Shown: one piece after another, positions 54,118 to 64,000 of the stretch | How positions within the stretch are numbered: position 1 is the stretch's first letter | Layout of the letters: each line of letters starts with the position of its first letter | NCBI GenBank assembly: GCA_946894095.1 | Contig: OX335643.1 | Coordinates: 6,931,036 to 6,995,035 of the forward strand | From: Incurvaria masculella | Taxonomy: Eukaryota; Arthropoda; Insecta; Lepidoptera; Incurvariidae | Direction: 5' to 3' | DNA: 64,000 bases | Notes under the pieces: generated by a model | The model's input: only the letters and a program-made list of their open reading frames with translations | The model's database searches: none | What the model was told of the DNA's origin: nothing | Program-made: the position numbers and the translations under genes

Positions 54118-54960
54118 TTAGTTGTTTGATGTAATTGGACATGGATCGCTAATACCACACAGTGATGTTGTTAGCCCAACGCTATCCGATTTCGCGAAGG
54201 AATAAGATGTCATGCCAGGGCCTTCCTTTTATGACCACGGCTACATTAAACTGGATGGAAAACTCGGATAAATTTTCGTTGCCGTTTCGACCATCTTTTC
54301 ATCCTCGCATTGAATGAAAAGATGGTCGAAACGGGTACCAACCCGGGCGGGTTCAATACCATATACTAGGGACAGGGGAGAGCTCCCATTCGTGACGAAA
54401 TGCATTTATCAACCGACTTCAAAAAAGGAGGAGGTTATCAATTCGTCTGTATGTTTTTTTTATGTTTGTTACCTGATAACTTTCGCCTGGGTGAACCGAT
54501 TTTGATGATTGATTTTTTATTTGAAAGCTGGTGCTTTCCATGTGGTCCCATTTTAATTTGGTTAAGTTCTGACAGTTATATCAAGGAGAAAATCATATAA
54601 GTCCTAAATTTGTATTAAGTATGTGCGCGAAAAATGGACGAATAACTCAACCGATTTCGATGATTCTTTTTTTTTTTGGAAATGACGTGAACAAATTTTC
54701 ACTAAAAATAAACAAGGTGTCAGCCAACGTTCTCTTGACTGGCGCAGCGTTTGCCCGGCTGACGCCGAGTCAAAAAATAAAATAATCGTATACAAAAATG
54801 GCAATTATTTTATTACTTTTTAGTGCTTTTTCTTTGAAGTCGGTTACTTTTTTGTTAAAAGTTTTTTTTTGAACTCAGAAACATAAAGTAAGTGGTTCAT
54901 GAAAGGGGCGGGGGATCTGGCGTTCAAGGCAAGTCCCCGCGGCCCTAAGCTACGAGCCGT
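54118..54960 (-). mobile_element. SINE-A interrupted by an AACCGACTTC MITE (unit 1; repeated at 56564-57406)
   Basis: The SINE runs to about 54410 and resumes at about 54878 (GGTTCATGAAAGGGGCGGGG). Between them lies the MITE. Confidence 0.75.
54411..54845 (+). mobile_element. AACCGACTTC MITE, copy 2
   Basis: 435 bp from AACCGACTTCAAAAAAGG to TTTGAAGTCGGTT. Confidence 0.88.
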
Positions 54961-56856
54961 TCAAACAACTGAGTTCGCTTTTACAGCTTTTTTTTCTCTA
55001 ATTAATGTGTCCCCGCTTTACGGTCGATTGCGCATTCATATCACATTACGTTACCCTGAGGATGTATGTCTCCAGAGGGCGCTCTATCCTCTCTGCCTAC
55101 CTTACCGAGCCGGCAGCGTGATGGTATGTGTAATCCGATAGTGTTGGCGTGTAATACGGGGGTATCGCTAGCCCGGTCAACATGTTTACCGATCCCGGAT
55201 TGAGGTTACTCTGCGGTTAACCTTTGCCACCTCATTGTATTGCACATTCTTGTTGCACACACCGATCTAGTAGACTGAAGTCGGTGTGCACTGAAGTATT
55301 TTGGACTGTTATGGTTTTAGTTGACTTGTAGTAGAATGAATCGTATTGTTGAATACCACAGAATAAGGAGCTTTGCAGCGAGCATGGAATGACGGGAGTA
55401 GCGATCGAAACTCATTCGTGTCGCTTCAGTCAGTTTCTCGGTCAAATTGAGTGAATTCGTAATCGTACGCACGATCCGTAGAGCTATGACTCGAATAGAC
55501 ACCCCGTTTTATCTGACGCTCTAAAAGGGTGACGTGTAATAGTCGAATCAACTTTTATCTGGCCCGCGGCCCGAGTACTGTGTCGCCGTCTTGCGGCGAA
55601 ATATGTTGTTTGATTCAAACTTGCTGGACGTGTGACAAGCTTACCATCACCGCCACTCGCAGCGACGACTTCCGTGCTCGGGCGGCGGCCACAATCAAAC
55701 TAATTACGTCCAACTATGACTAAACTCGTTCTGTCATATTCAGAGTGGGCTGACTAACTTTAGTGCGCGGATTATTGCCGGTCTAAGCCTGTTTTAGTAT
55801 GGTAAGGCGAATCCCGTACTCAGTTTTGACAGGTTCACTCTGAATACAACTGGTAATTTCTGGTGAAAACTATTACCTGAATACGTAAGTAAGAAAGAAA
55901 GAAAGAAAAGTACGTACGTACGTAAAAGTAGTACGTGAATACTTTACTCAATGCGGTGAACAGAAACATCATTTTTTTATGTAACTGAATATGGATGGGT
56001 AATACCACACCCACCGTAATGCTATGAGCCCAACATATTGCATTACCGTAGGAATGAGGTGCTATGCCAGGACCTTTCCTTTATGAGAACGGCTACATTA
56101 AACTGGATGGACAATACGGACTTTTTCCATTGCCGCTCCGACCATCTTTTAATCCAATGCGATAGTACCGACCCGGTCGAGCTTAATCCTAACGGACTAA
56201 TAGGGGAAGGGGACCTAAAAGATTAACATGGACTCCGAACCATGGAGCTCGGATTCGTGACTAAAATACTGATGTCGTGACTAAACTATTTAGTTTCCAT
56301 TTTGCGAAATGGACTCTGTGGAGTTTTTGTGAAAAATACCTACCTCTACGATTTGCCGGCTCTAGTCAAAGCGCGTCTCTATGAATGCAGATCATGCTTC
56401 GGTAGGAGCGAATCAAACGGATGTTTGCTTGTCGCCGCCGGAGGTAGCTAAACGGAATGCTATCTGGTGCATTTGATTCTTCGAATTTAAAGATACGTGG
56501 TACGTGGACAATTGCAGGAATGCTAATTAATGAACGGAATAACATGCACAGAACAGATTAAACTTAGTTGTTTGATGTAATTGGACATGGATCGCTAATA
56601 CCACACAGTGATGTTGTTAGCCCAACGCTATCCGATTTCGCGAAGGAATAAGATGTCATGCCAGGGCCTTCCTTTTATGACCACGGCTACATTAAACTGG
56701 ATGGAAAACTCGGATAAATTTTCGTTGCCGTTTCGACCATCTTTTCATCCTCGCATTGAATGAAAAGATGGTCGAAACGGGTACCAACCCGGGCGGGTTC
56801 AATACCATATACTAGGGACAGGGGAGAGCTCCCATTCGTGACGAAATGCATTTATC

Positions 56857-57291
56857 AACCGACTTCAAAAAAGGAGGAGGTTATCAATTCGTCTGTATGT
56901 TTTTTTTATGTTTGTTACCTGATAACTTTCGCCTGGGTGAACCGATTTTGATGATTGATTTTTTATTTGAAAGCTGGTGCTTTCCATGTGGTCCCATTTT
57001 AATTTGGTTAAGTTCTGACAGTTATATCAAGGAGAAAATCATATAAGTCCTAAATTTGTATTAAGTATGTGCGCGAAAAATGGACGAATAACTCAACCGA
57101 TTTCGATGATTCTTTTTTTTTTTGGAAATGACGTGAACAAATTTTCACTAAAAATAAACAAGGTGTCAGCCAACGTTCTCTTGACTGGCGCAGCGTTTGC
57201 CCGGCTGACGCCGAGTCAAAAAATAAAATAATCGTATACAAAAATGGCAATTATTTTATTACTTTTTAGTGCTTTTTCTTTGAAGTCGGTT
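56857..57291 (+). mobile_element. AACCGACTTC MITE, copy 3 (unit 2)
   Basis: Duplicate of 54411-54845 at +2,446 bp. Confidence 0.88.
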
Positions 57292-57820
57292 ACTTTTTTG
57301 TTAAAAGTTTTTTTTTGAACTCAGAAACATAAAGTAAGTGGTTCATGAAAGGGGCGGGGGATCTGGCGTTCAAGGCAAGTCCCCGCGGCCCTAAGCTACG
57401 AGCCGTTCAAACAACTGAGTTCGCTTTTACAGCTTTTTTTTCTCTAATTAATGTGTCCCCGCTTTACGGTCGATTGCGCATTCATATCACATTACGTTAC
57501 CCTGAGGATGTATGTCTCCAGAGGGCGCTCTATCCTCTCTGCCTACCTTACCGAGCCGGCAGCGTGATGGTATGTGTAATCCGATAGTGTTGGCGTGTAA
57601 TACGGGGGTATCGCTAGCCCGGTCAACATGTTTACCGATCCCGGATTGAGGTTACTCTGCGGTTAACCTTTGCCACCTCATTGTATTGCACATTCTTGTT
57701 GCACACACCGATCTAGTAGACTGAAGTCGGTGTGCACTGAAGTATTTTGGACTGTTATGGTTTTAGTTGACTTGTAGTAGAATGAATCGTATTGTTGAAT
57801 ACCACAGAATAAGGAGCTTT

Positions 57821-58086
57821 GCAGCGAGCATGGAATGACGGGAGTAGCGATCGAAACTCATTCGTGTCGCGCAAGCGTAGCCACGAGTTAGTGGACAACT
57901 CGTGGCTCTCTGACTATTTAACCTGATTTCACCATGTCCGACATCGCAACATATAGAGTCCAATAGTAAGCGAATTCGTAAGCGAACTCACTCGACAGCG
58001 CTGCCATCATTGTATGTAAACATATCTACGGCGACCCATACGAACAAGTTTAAATGTAACTACTCTCGTCCTTCCATGCTCGCTGG
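57821..58086. mobile_element. 266-bp MITE with CAGCGAGCATGGAA ends
   Basis: GCAGCGAGCATGGAATGACG at the left and CGTCCTTCCATGCTCGCTG at the right are inverted. The right edge of the tandem duplication cuts it about 43 bp in; the matching stub is 55375-55424. Confidence 0.75.
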
Positions 58087-58290
58087 CGCTCTGCGAGTAT
58101 GAAATTGAAAAGAAACAGTGATAGTTCCATCGTGGCACATAAATACTGTTAGGATTACCAAATTCAAATATGAGTCCATATAGGCAAGCCCACACCTCGC
58201 AGACAGTGCCGTCATACCGCTTGGCACCGCGCCGCTGTGTCTGACGCATCTGGATTGAAGTCAGACTGGAACGTCCATTCCGAGAACGTT

Positions 58291-58592
58291 AAAACCGGCC
58301 AAGTGCGAGTCGGACTCGCACACGAAGGGTTCCGTAGCATCGTACAAGATTTAAAACAAAAAATCACGTTTCTTGTACGTTTCATTTTTATTATTTTTTA
58401 ATTTTACCTATTTGTTGTTAGGTATATCGGCAAAAGAAATACATACTCTGTGAAAATTTCAGCTGTCTACCTATTACGGTTCATAGATACAGCCCTGTGA
58501 CGGACGGACGGACGGACGGACGGACGGACGGACAGCGGAGACTTAGTAATAGGGTTCCGTTTTCACCCTTTGGGTCCGGAACCTTTTTAGGG
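58291..58592 (-). mobile_element. (GTCY)n MITE
   Basis: AAAACCGGCCAAGTGCGAGT at the left, GACGGACGGAC run at about 58500-58535, CACCCTTTGGGTCCGGAACC at the right. Confidence 0.88.
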
Positions 58593-58621
58593 TTCATGGT
58601 GAGATGTTTATAGTCCGCTAG

Positions 58622-58722
58622 GACCGTGTTTCCATCCGATGCGATGGTACCAACCCAGTGGTCACCTACTAGGGGAGGGGAACCTAACGTTTTAGGCGGA
58701 TTCCGAACTATAGAACAGCGGG
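58622..58722 (-). mobile_element. SINE-A fragment
   Basis: CCATCCGATGCGATGGTACC through GGATTCCGAACTATAG. Confidence 0.6.
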
Positions 58723-59307
58723 CTTATTCCTGAAGTTCTGCAATCAGGAATCCTGAGTCTAGAAAACCGCTTTTATAGCGGTTTTCTAAGCGATTTTCTT
58801 GACAAAAACATTGTAGAGATAAAATAATGAAATCAAATAAAAAAAAATATTTACTTTTTTGGCCATAAAAGCATAGGTAATAATATCTGGCTATATAATA
58901 ATAATGATAAATAATGATGATGGCTCTTCCATAACCTATCCTTTATAGCTAGAATCACCACCACCTAAAGCCGGTTTCACACAGCACGCGAACTGGTTAG
59001 GGCACTGCGCGCGATAGATGCACCGTTGCACGTGTGGGCGAGTCCTTATAACGGTAACACACGACTCAACCCATGGTGTGGTACCGAATCAATACACACC
59101 ACTACCTTAGAGCAGATTTACAATAAGAGACACACTAAAGTATATTCTTCCGGATGAATGGTATAAATTGTCTCAACCGTCAAAATTCGTCGTCGATGCT
59201 ATGAATGATAAATGGCGACCATGCACACAATATTTAAAAAAGTAATCATGAACCCTATAAAAAATACTGGAAGGTTATATTTTGACATCGTTCATTTGTG
59301 CATTGAA

Positions 59308-59596
59308 CCGCAGGGTATACTCCGGACCCCTATTACTAAGCCTCTGCTGTCCGTCCGTCCGTCCGTCCGTCTGTCACAGGGCTGTATCTCATGAACCGTA
59401 ATAGGTAGGCAGCTGAAATTTTCACAGAGTGTGTATTTATTTTGCCGCTATAACAACAAATAGGTAAAATAAAAAAATAATAAAAATTAAAGAGGGTCCC
59501 ATACAAAAAAACCAGATTTTTTTTGTGTTAAATCTTGAACGACGGTACGGAACCCTTCGTGTGCGAGTCAGACTCGCACTTAGCCAGTTTTTAAGT
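59308..59596 (+). mobile_element. (GTCY)n MITE
   Basis: CCCCTATTACTAAGCCTCTG, short (GTCC)n, GGGCTGTATCTCATGAACC, GGTACGGAACCCTTCG, ending GCACTTAGCCAGTTTTT. Confidence 0.88.
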
Positions 59597-59611
59597 TCGT
59601 TTCAGCCAGCC

Positions 59612-59975
59612 ACGTATGGCGCGCCCTCATATAACAGGTGACCGACAATGCCCATGAGCTTTCGACCTTTCACGGGGGGCGCGAAAACCATGCCAGCCGG
59701 ACAGGTGCTTCCTCAGACCATGTTTAAGGGCCTGATTGCTTTCAGTTCCATAATGGCGTAATACTTTGAGGGTGGTGATGCCTCGGCAGGGAGTGCATTC
59801 CGTAGTTTACCCTATAGACAAAGGATCTAGAGGATCGGATCTAATTTTGGGATTTTCGCCAGTGAATGGGTGCATTCCCAGCCTGCTCCGCGTCGAGCGA
59901 TGGTAGAAAAGGGACGCAAATATGGCATTATGCAGCTCCTAAAAGCACTCTACATGGTAGAGACGATAGAACACC
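59612..59975 (-). pseudogene. Truncated LINE 3' end, diverged
   Basis: Nucleotide similarity to 34445-34810 (TGGTAGAAAAGGGACG, CGGCAGG..GTGCATTCC). The frame is broken. Confidence 0.55.
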
Positions 59976-60402
59976 TGTACATCTTGAGTTATCTTGTATG
60001 CACTGAAGGTTGTATCCATACCCTAATTGGTTAACTTATTCTATTTTTATTATTATTACATACCTATAAGATGAATAAAAATGGAATGAAATTAAATGAA
60101 AGAAGAAGAGAGACTCAACATCCTTAGCCCCCTCACCCCTCCCCTCCAATATCCTAGATCCGAGTCATGCTTCGAAGCATTGAAAATGACATTCATATTA
60201 AAGTGAACATTGAGTTTGGTCTGTGCGTAATAATGTTTCTGCGAACGAACAAACTCCTTTTCCGGGAAAAGCGAAACTCGTCAACATTGCCCGCTCCTAG
60301 AGGTACAGTTTGCAAAAACGGCCAAGGATGCAAATTACTTACTTTTAGTCATCTTTTTGTGTAATATAGAGGGTAGGGGCGGAGGTGAACCTGGTATTTT
60401 AA

Positions 60403-60943
60403 GGTGGCCCAACCCGGCGGGACTAACTCATTCGCGGGCACCGTACAAAACCGTGCTGTTGCGCTCTGGGACCTTCTCTGTTTCAAAGAAAAAGACAGGC
60501 TCCGTGATGAGGAAGATGCAACATGTCTACAAAAAAGACAATGTGCATAGTGTATGATTTGGTAATATTTACAAAAATATTAATTACAAAACGACTTATA
60601 GCTAAAAGTAAACCACGACAGCTGTAGTAAAAAATCTAACAAAAACCAAAAAGGTTATAAATCTCGATTAATAAGCTATGTCTGATGACTAATCTTTTTA
60701 AGATTTTCTTACTTTATCATTGCGTAACCCACCTCCAAAGTAATTGTATAAAACGCGCGAAAAATTCGAACTTTCGGACCTTATAACTTAAAAACCAAAC
60801 ACAATTTTACAATGCCAAAGGTCATCAGACATCTAGTTTGATTAAATAAAGCTATTTTTAGAACAATTTGGGATCTCTGACAAGAAATATGGGCGTGATC
60901 TTCTTTCCCCGTTTGTATGGGGAGTTGAGCGGGATGGCCCACC
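60403..60943 (+). mobile_element. TTAA-flanked MITE, copy 4
   Basis: 541 bp between TTAA at 60399-60402 and 60944-60947. The ends are GGTGGCCCAACCCG and CGGGATGGCCCACC. Confidence 0.85.
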
Positions 60944-61235
60944 TTAAGGCTTAAAGTTTGATAACATTTTGAACGTCTTTAAAAATCACCTACCCATATA
61001 TTTTGTTTATTTTTGATGTCGTATAACAAATTGTTACATACCTTTTTCACTCCTTTGTTGACGTTTGGACCATTGTATGTGTGTATAATTTTTTAGATAT
61101 AATTATGTAAATATCCTTTTTTATTGCATGTAATCTAAAGAATTTGTTTAAAGAAATAAGTCCATTCACATAAAATATTTCAAAAAAAGTGATTAATGAA
61201 ATAAAAAAATATGTTAAGAAGAAAAATTATAGAAA

Positions 61236-61322
61236 AAGACAGTCTTCGTAGTGAGGAGGATGCAACACGTCTACAAAGCAGAAAATGCGCATAGCGCTTG
61301 ATTTTGTGATTTACAAAAAAAT
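61236..61322 (+). mobile_element. TTAA-flanked MITE, short fragment
   Basis: About 85 bp match the family block around GAGGATGCAACA and CTACAAAGCAGA. Confidence 0.5.
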
Positions 61323-61339
61323 AATATAAAACGATTTGC

Positions 61340-61612
61340 TATGTTTTTTTATGGTACTGCTAGTACCACACGTTCAGGACCTTCCTTGCATTGACCTGGA
61401 TGGAAAACTGGCGATTTTAATTTTCGATTCGACTATATTATTCAATGCAATGCGATAATACCAACCAATTCTGGATTAACCCTACTGCTTAGTAACTGAA
61501 ATACGGCCTATAGTTTTACGTGGAATCCGACCTACAGCTAGCCTCAACGGTCAAAAAAGGTCACCCTTGTAGAACCCAACCACGAGTTTCTTCACCCTCA
61601 TTATCCTAGTGC
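61340..61612 (-). mobile_element. SINE-A, variant 2, diverged
   Basis: CAGGACCTTCCTTGCATTG, TTTTACGTGGAATCCG, AGCCTCAACGGTC, GAACCCAACCACGAG. Confidence 0.6.
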
Positions 61613-62847
61613 CGAATCCTAGTTTATTTATTAAAAAACCAAGCTCAACCGACCTCCTCTAACATTAAAGTAAAATCCTTAATAGAATTAGTGCTTTTTA
61701 TTGTAATTCTAAAGTATACCTACGCATTTTTATATATAATTTTAAATAATAAGGTCAAATAGGTGCGCACAACTGTAAATGCATAAAACTGTATTCTAAC
61801 GTTCAGAATTAATGAGAATAGAGGAGACTGTGGCGGTGAATTGAAAAAACACCTCCAGAACGTCGGAATGGATTGAAATATATCACGTAAAATACTGTTT
61901 ATACTTAATTAGCTCAATTTATCAACTATAGAGTTCGCGATTAATCTAAGATCTCTATCTCCTTTCTACCACTTAGCGCACTATCCGTCTACTCCACAGA
62001 AGAGAAAAGGAAATAGAAGTGTCATGTGGTCGTTACACGCTGACAGTTGTATTCAGAGAGAAATGTCAAAATTCTTTGAATACTGCTGAATACTCAACCC
62101 TACCAATACGTCTGAGACCATGTTTGCGTCAGGCAACAAATATCTGTGTCTGCATGTTTTTGTTTTTCCGGTAAATATATTCTGGAATGAACGTCTTGTT
62201 TTTGCTTTCTTTTGAGTCGCTTTTATTTTTCCAAACAAACAAAAACGTGACGACAGATCAGACAATTTATTGCCTGATATAAGATATTGTATTTAAATAT
62301 TGAATTGGAACAATAATTTTCAGGGCATTCAGGTTAGTTTCAGAAAATAGGATACAGCAGGTCTCATAGTAGGCGCGCTAGATGGCACATCTTCTTCCTA
62401 TTTTTCATCTGAAGTCTACACAAATCTGAATAAATTTCCCAAATCTCTGCAGAAATCCTAGCAATATTTGAGTTATTTCCAACAAAAACCGGTCTCAGTC
62501 GATACTCAAAACCAAACCGTAATGAATTGCGGATATGGGGAAAGAGGCGAGGCGTTATGTAAATTTTGCTGGCTTCGAATATTTGCTCGATTCAAATAGC
62601 TATTAAAAAGTCGCAAGTCATAATTCAAGTGAAATACAACCACCTTGAGGATAGTGTAGTCACAACAGTGAGTGCTTTTAGAAATCTCACGCTGCCTCTG
62701 CAAGACACTTGCCTAGATTCTGAGTGAAGCTCCTAATGAACATACCTAAAATAAACTTTTTTATGTGATATGTATATAGGTGTAGTCGATATATGTTTGA
62801 GTCAACACATCAAATCTTTGCAGTCAATGTCTGCACCGCTTTAAGTA
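61613..62847. other. AT-rich intergenic DNA
   Basis: No gene recognised; a short repeat block at 62345-62410 resembles 2360-2420. Confidence 0.55.
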
Positions 62848-62986
62848 ACACTGTGTTAGTAGGGGGCATTGATTACGGGACTTTTAGTACGCGGACTATC
62901 ACCGGACTAACCATACAAAAGTGCTATTTAGTCCCGCGATAATCCCGTATTAAAGTTAGGCCGCCCACTCTGAATACGACAGTTTA
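62848..62986. mobile_element. Relative of the TATTCAGAGTG MITE
   Basis: Ends in CCGCCCACTCTGAATACG; interior has inverted TAGTACGCGGACTAT and ATAATCCCGTATTA-like blocks. Confidence 0.45.
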
Positions 62987-63088
62987 AGTTATCTTCTTGT
63001 TAATGATGGCTTCTATTAGTTCTTACTACTTAAGAAGGATACAAAAAGTTCCACGGCAATTCTTCCCTTGCATGACGTAAGAGGCGAC

Positions 63089-63254
63089 TAAGGGCCGAGT
63101 GCACAAAAGGACAAAAAATCAAAATCAACGTCAAAGTATGATCAAACACGTCACTTTGTGTGGACAGTATGGAAGGAACTCCATACGGATCACTAAAAGT
63201 GACGTGTTTGAACATTGATTAACTCGGCCGTCTCGTCGTGCAACCGGGGCTAAG
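63089..63254. mobile_element. GGGCCGAGTGCAC MITE, copy 2
   Basis: CTAAGGGCCGAGTGCAC and GTGCAACCGGGGCTAAG ends; interior CACGTCACTTTG / AAAAGTGACGTG. Confidence 0.8.
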
Positions 63255-63269
63255 GATTGTATCGGTCGT

Positions 63270-63375
63270 GGTTCGGGCTACATGTCAAACTGTTGATCCC
63301 CCGTCATTGAATAAACATTAATCGAATAATATGACGGCTTGTCTGTGTATTCCATCCAGTTCAATGTAGAGAAGG
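63270..63375 (+). mobile_element. SINE-A fragment
   Basis: Body pieces ending TCCATCCAGTTCAATGTAG. Confidence 0.45.
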
Positions 63376-64000
63376 TCTTGTCCAAAAAAAGAAATTCAGG
63401 CTCAGGTCTTTGAGAATACAAATGTATTTTTACGACCCTGGCTACCATTACTCAAGAGATAACTGCAAATATTTAACCTTAGAACTGCGAGCGCGTTTAT
63501 ATCGAAGATAATATCTGGTTATGGCCATGTAATAGTCGAAAGCAATTATTTGGAACTAAGCAATCAAGGTAACACGAAAGCAAATGAACAAAGGAGAAAA
63601 ATACCTAAAACAAAAAAATGGTGCTTGTGAAATGGCTGTAATAATTGATTTGCTATAGAATAAAATGCATAAGTTGTTGGAATTTTAAATTCAATAAATC
63701 AATCTCATGTAATTATATTTTCGTAACATCGGATTATAAAGTACAAACACATTGTTGCATGTTGACTTCGATTTTGATATAAGCTTCTCAAGATTTGTAT
63801 CAAAATGTTTAATTATTTAATTATTTGTTTGATTATTTAATTTATATCATGGATATAAATTAAATAATCAAACAAATCAAAATGTACAGACGTAGCTCTC
63901 AGTTTGTTTATTTAATCATCATCATTGTCACTAAAATTAATCAAAATGATTCATCGGTTTAGGCGTGAAAACGTAACAGACGGACAGAGTTTCTTTCACA
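63376..64000. other. Window end
   Basis: AT-rich with no gene apart from the palindrome. The last 45 bases (AACAGACGGACAGAGTTTCT) resemble 41990-42030 and may start another element. Confidence 0.5.
63823..63877. repeat. Perfect 26-bp-arm palindrome
   Basis: ATTTGTTTGATTATTTAATT at the start is inverted at the end; arms meet at a 3-base centre near 63850. TCAAAATGT lies on both sides (about 63810 and 63877). Confidence 0.85.

Larger units (their letters stand above)
52971..57870. repeat. Direct tandem duplication, 2,446-bp unit
   Basis: Unit 1 is 52971-55416, unit 2 is 55417-57862. The 8-bp CGTGTCGC lies at the start of both and again at 57863, so the junction sits in microhomology. Spot comparison found only one difference (T at 53401, C at 55847). 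Each unit holds SINE-A pieces, a small MITE, an AACCGACTTC MITE and a SINE-B piece; no gene. Confidence 0.93.

Noticed and set aside
53083..57587. Identical pairs of small open frames
   Set aside because: Identity comes from the tandem duplication; the frames fall in SINE and MITE sequence.

Overview
The window is eukaryotic genomic DNA, almost certainly from a moth or butterfly (Lepidoptera). It is AT-rich. It carries one spliced insect gene with GT-AG introns, and much of the rest is interspersed repeats of kinds familiar from lepidopteran genomes: tRNA-derived SINEs, (GTCY)n-carrying MITEs, short inverted-repeat elements and a CR1-like LINE. No bacterial-type operons, CRISPR arrays or convincing free-standing tRNA/rRNA genes were seen.

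Layout. 1-18371 is intergenic or upstream-intron DNA with MITEs, SINE fragments and a broken mariner; no convincing exon was found. 18372-38857 (+) holds eight coding exons of one gene whose phases all agree and which join into 1,396 codons plus a stop. The 5' exon(s) with the initiator Met and signal peptide were not found. The product is a secreted, catalytically dead serine protease homologue best matched to insect Scarface. It has a Ser/Gly-rich N-terminal region, a clip-like Cys domain, a remarkable array of about 41 octapeptides rich in Gly and Gln, a pseudo-protease domain with the catalytic His and Ser replaced, and a long C-terminal tail with Gly/Ile/Lys repeats and six Lys-Pro-Thr nonapeptides. 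Its introns are full of repeats, intron 5 (8.5 kb) most of all.

After the gene, 38858-44080 is repeat-rich intergenic DNA. About 44080-49562 is a LINE with both ORFs open: ORF1 has a coiled coil, a Lys-rich stretch and an SGNH-like domain; ORF2 has an APE-type endonuclease and a reverse transcriptase. 49563-64000 is repeat-rich again and contains a 2,446-bp direct tandem duplication (52971-57870) whose copies look almost identical.

The most interesting items are the two-flavour octapeptide array in a pseudo-protease, the intact-looking LINE whose ORF1 SGNH domain seems to lack its nucleophile, a MITE family with clear TTAA target duplications (piggyBac-like) carrying a nested TAA-flanked element, several long-inverted-repeat elements, a near-perfect 146-bp palindrome in intron 5, and the recent-looking tandem duplication. 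Family assignments are from visible motifs and recall; no database search was run.
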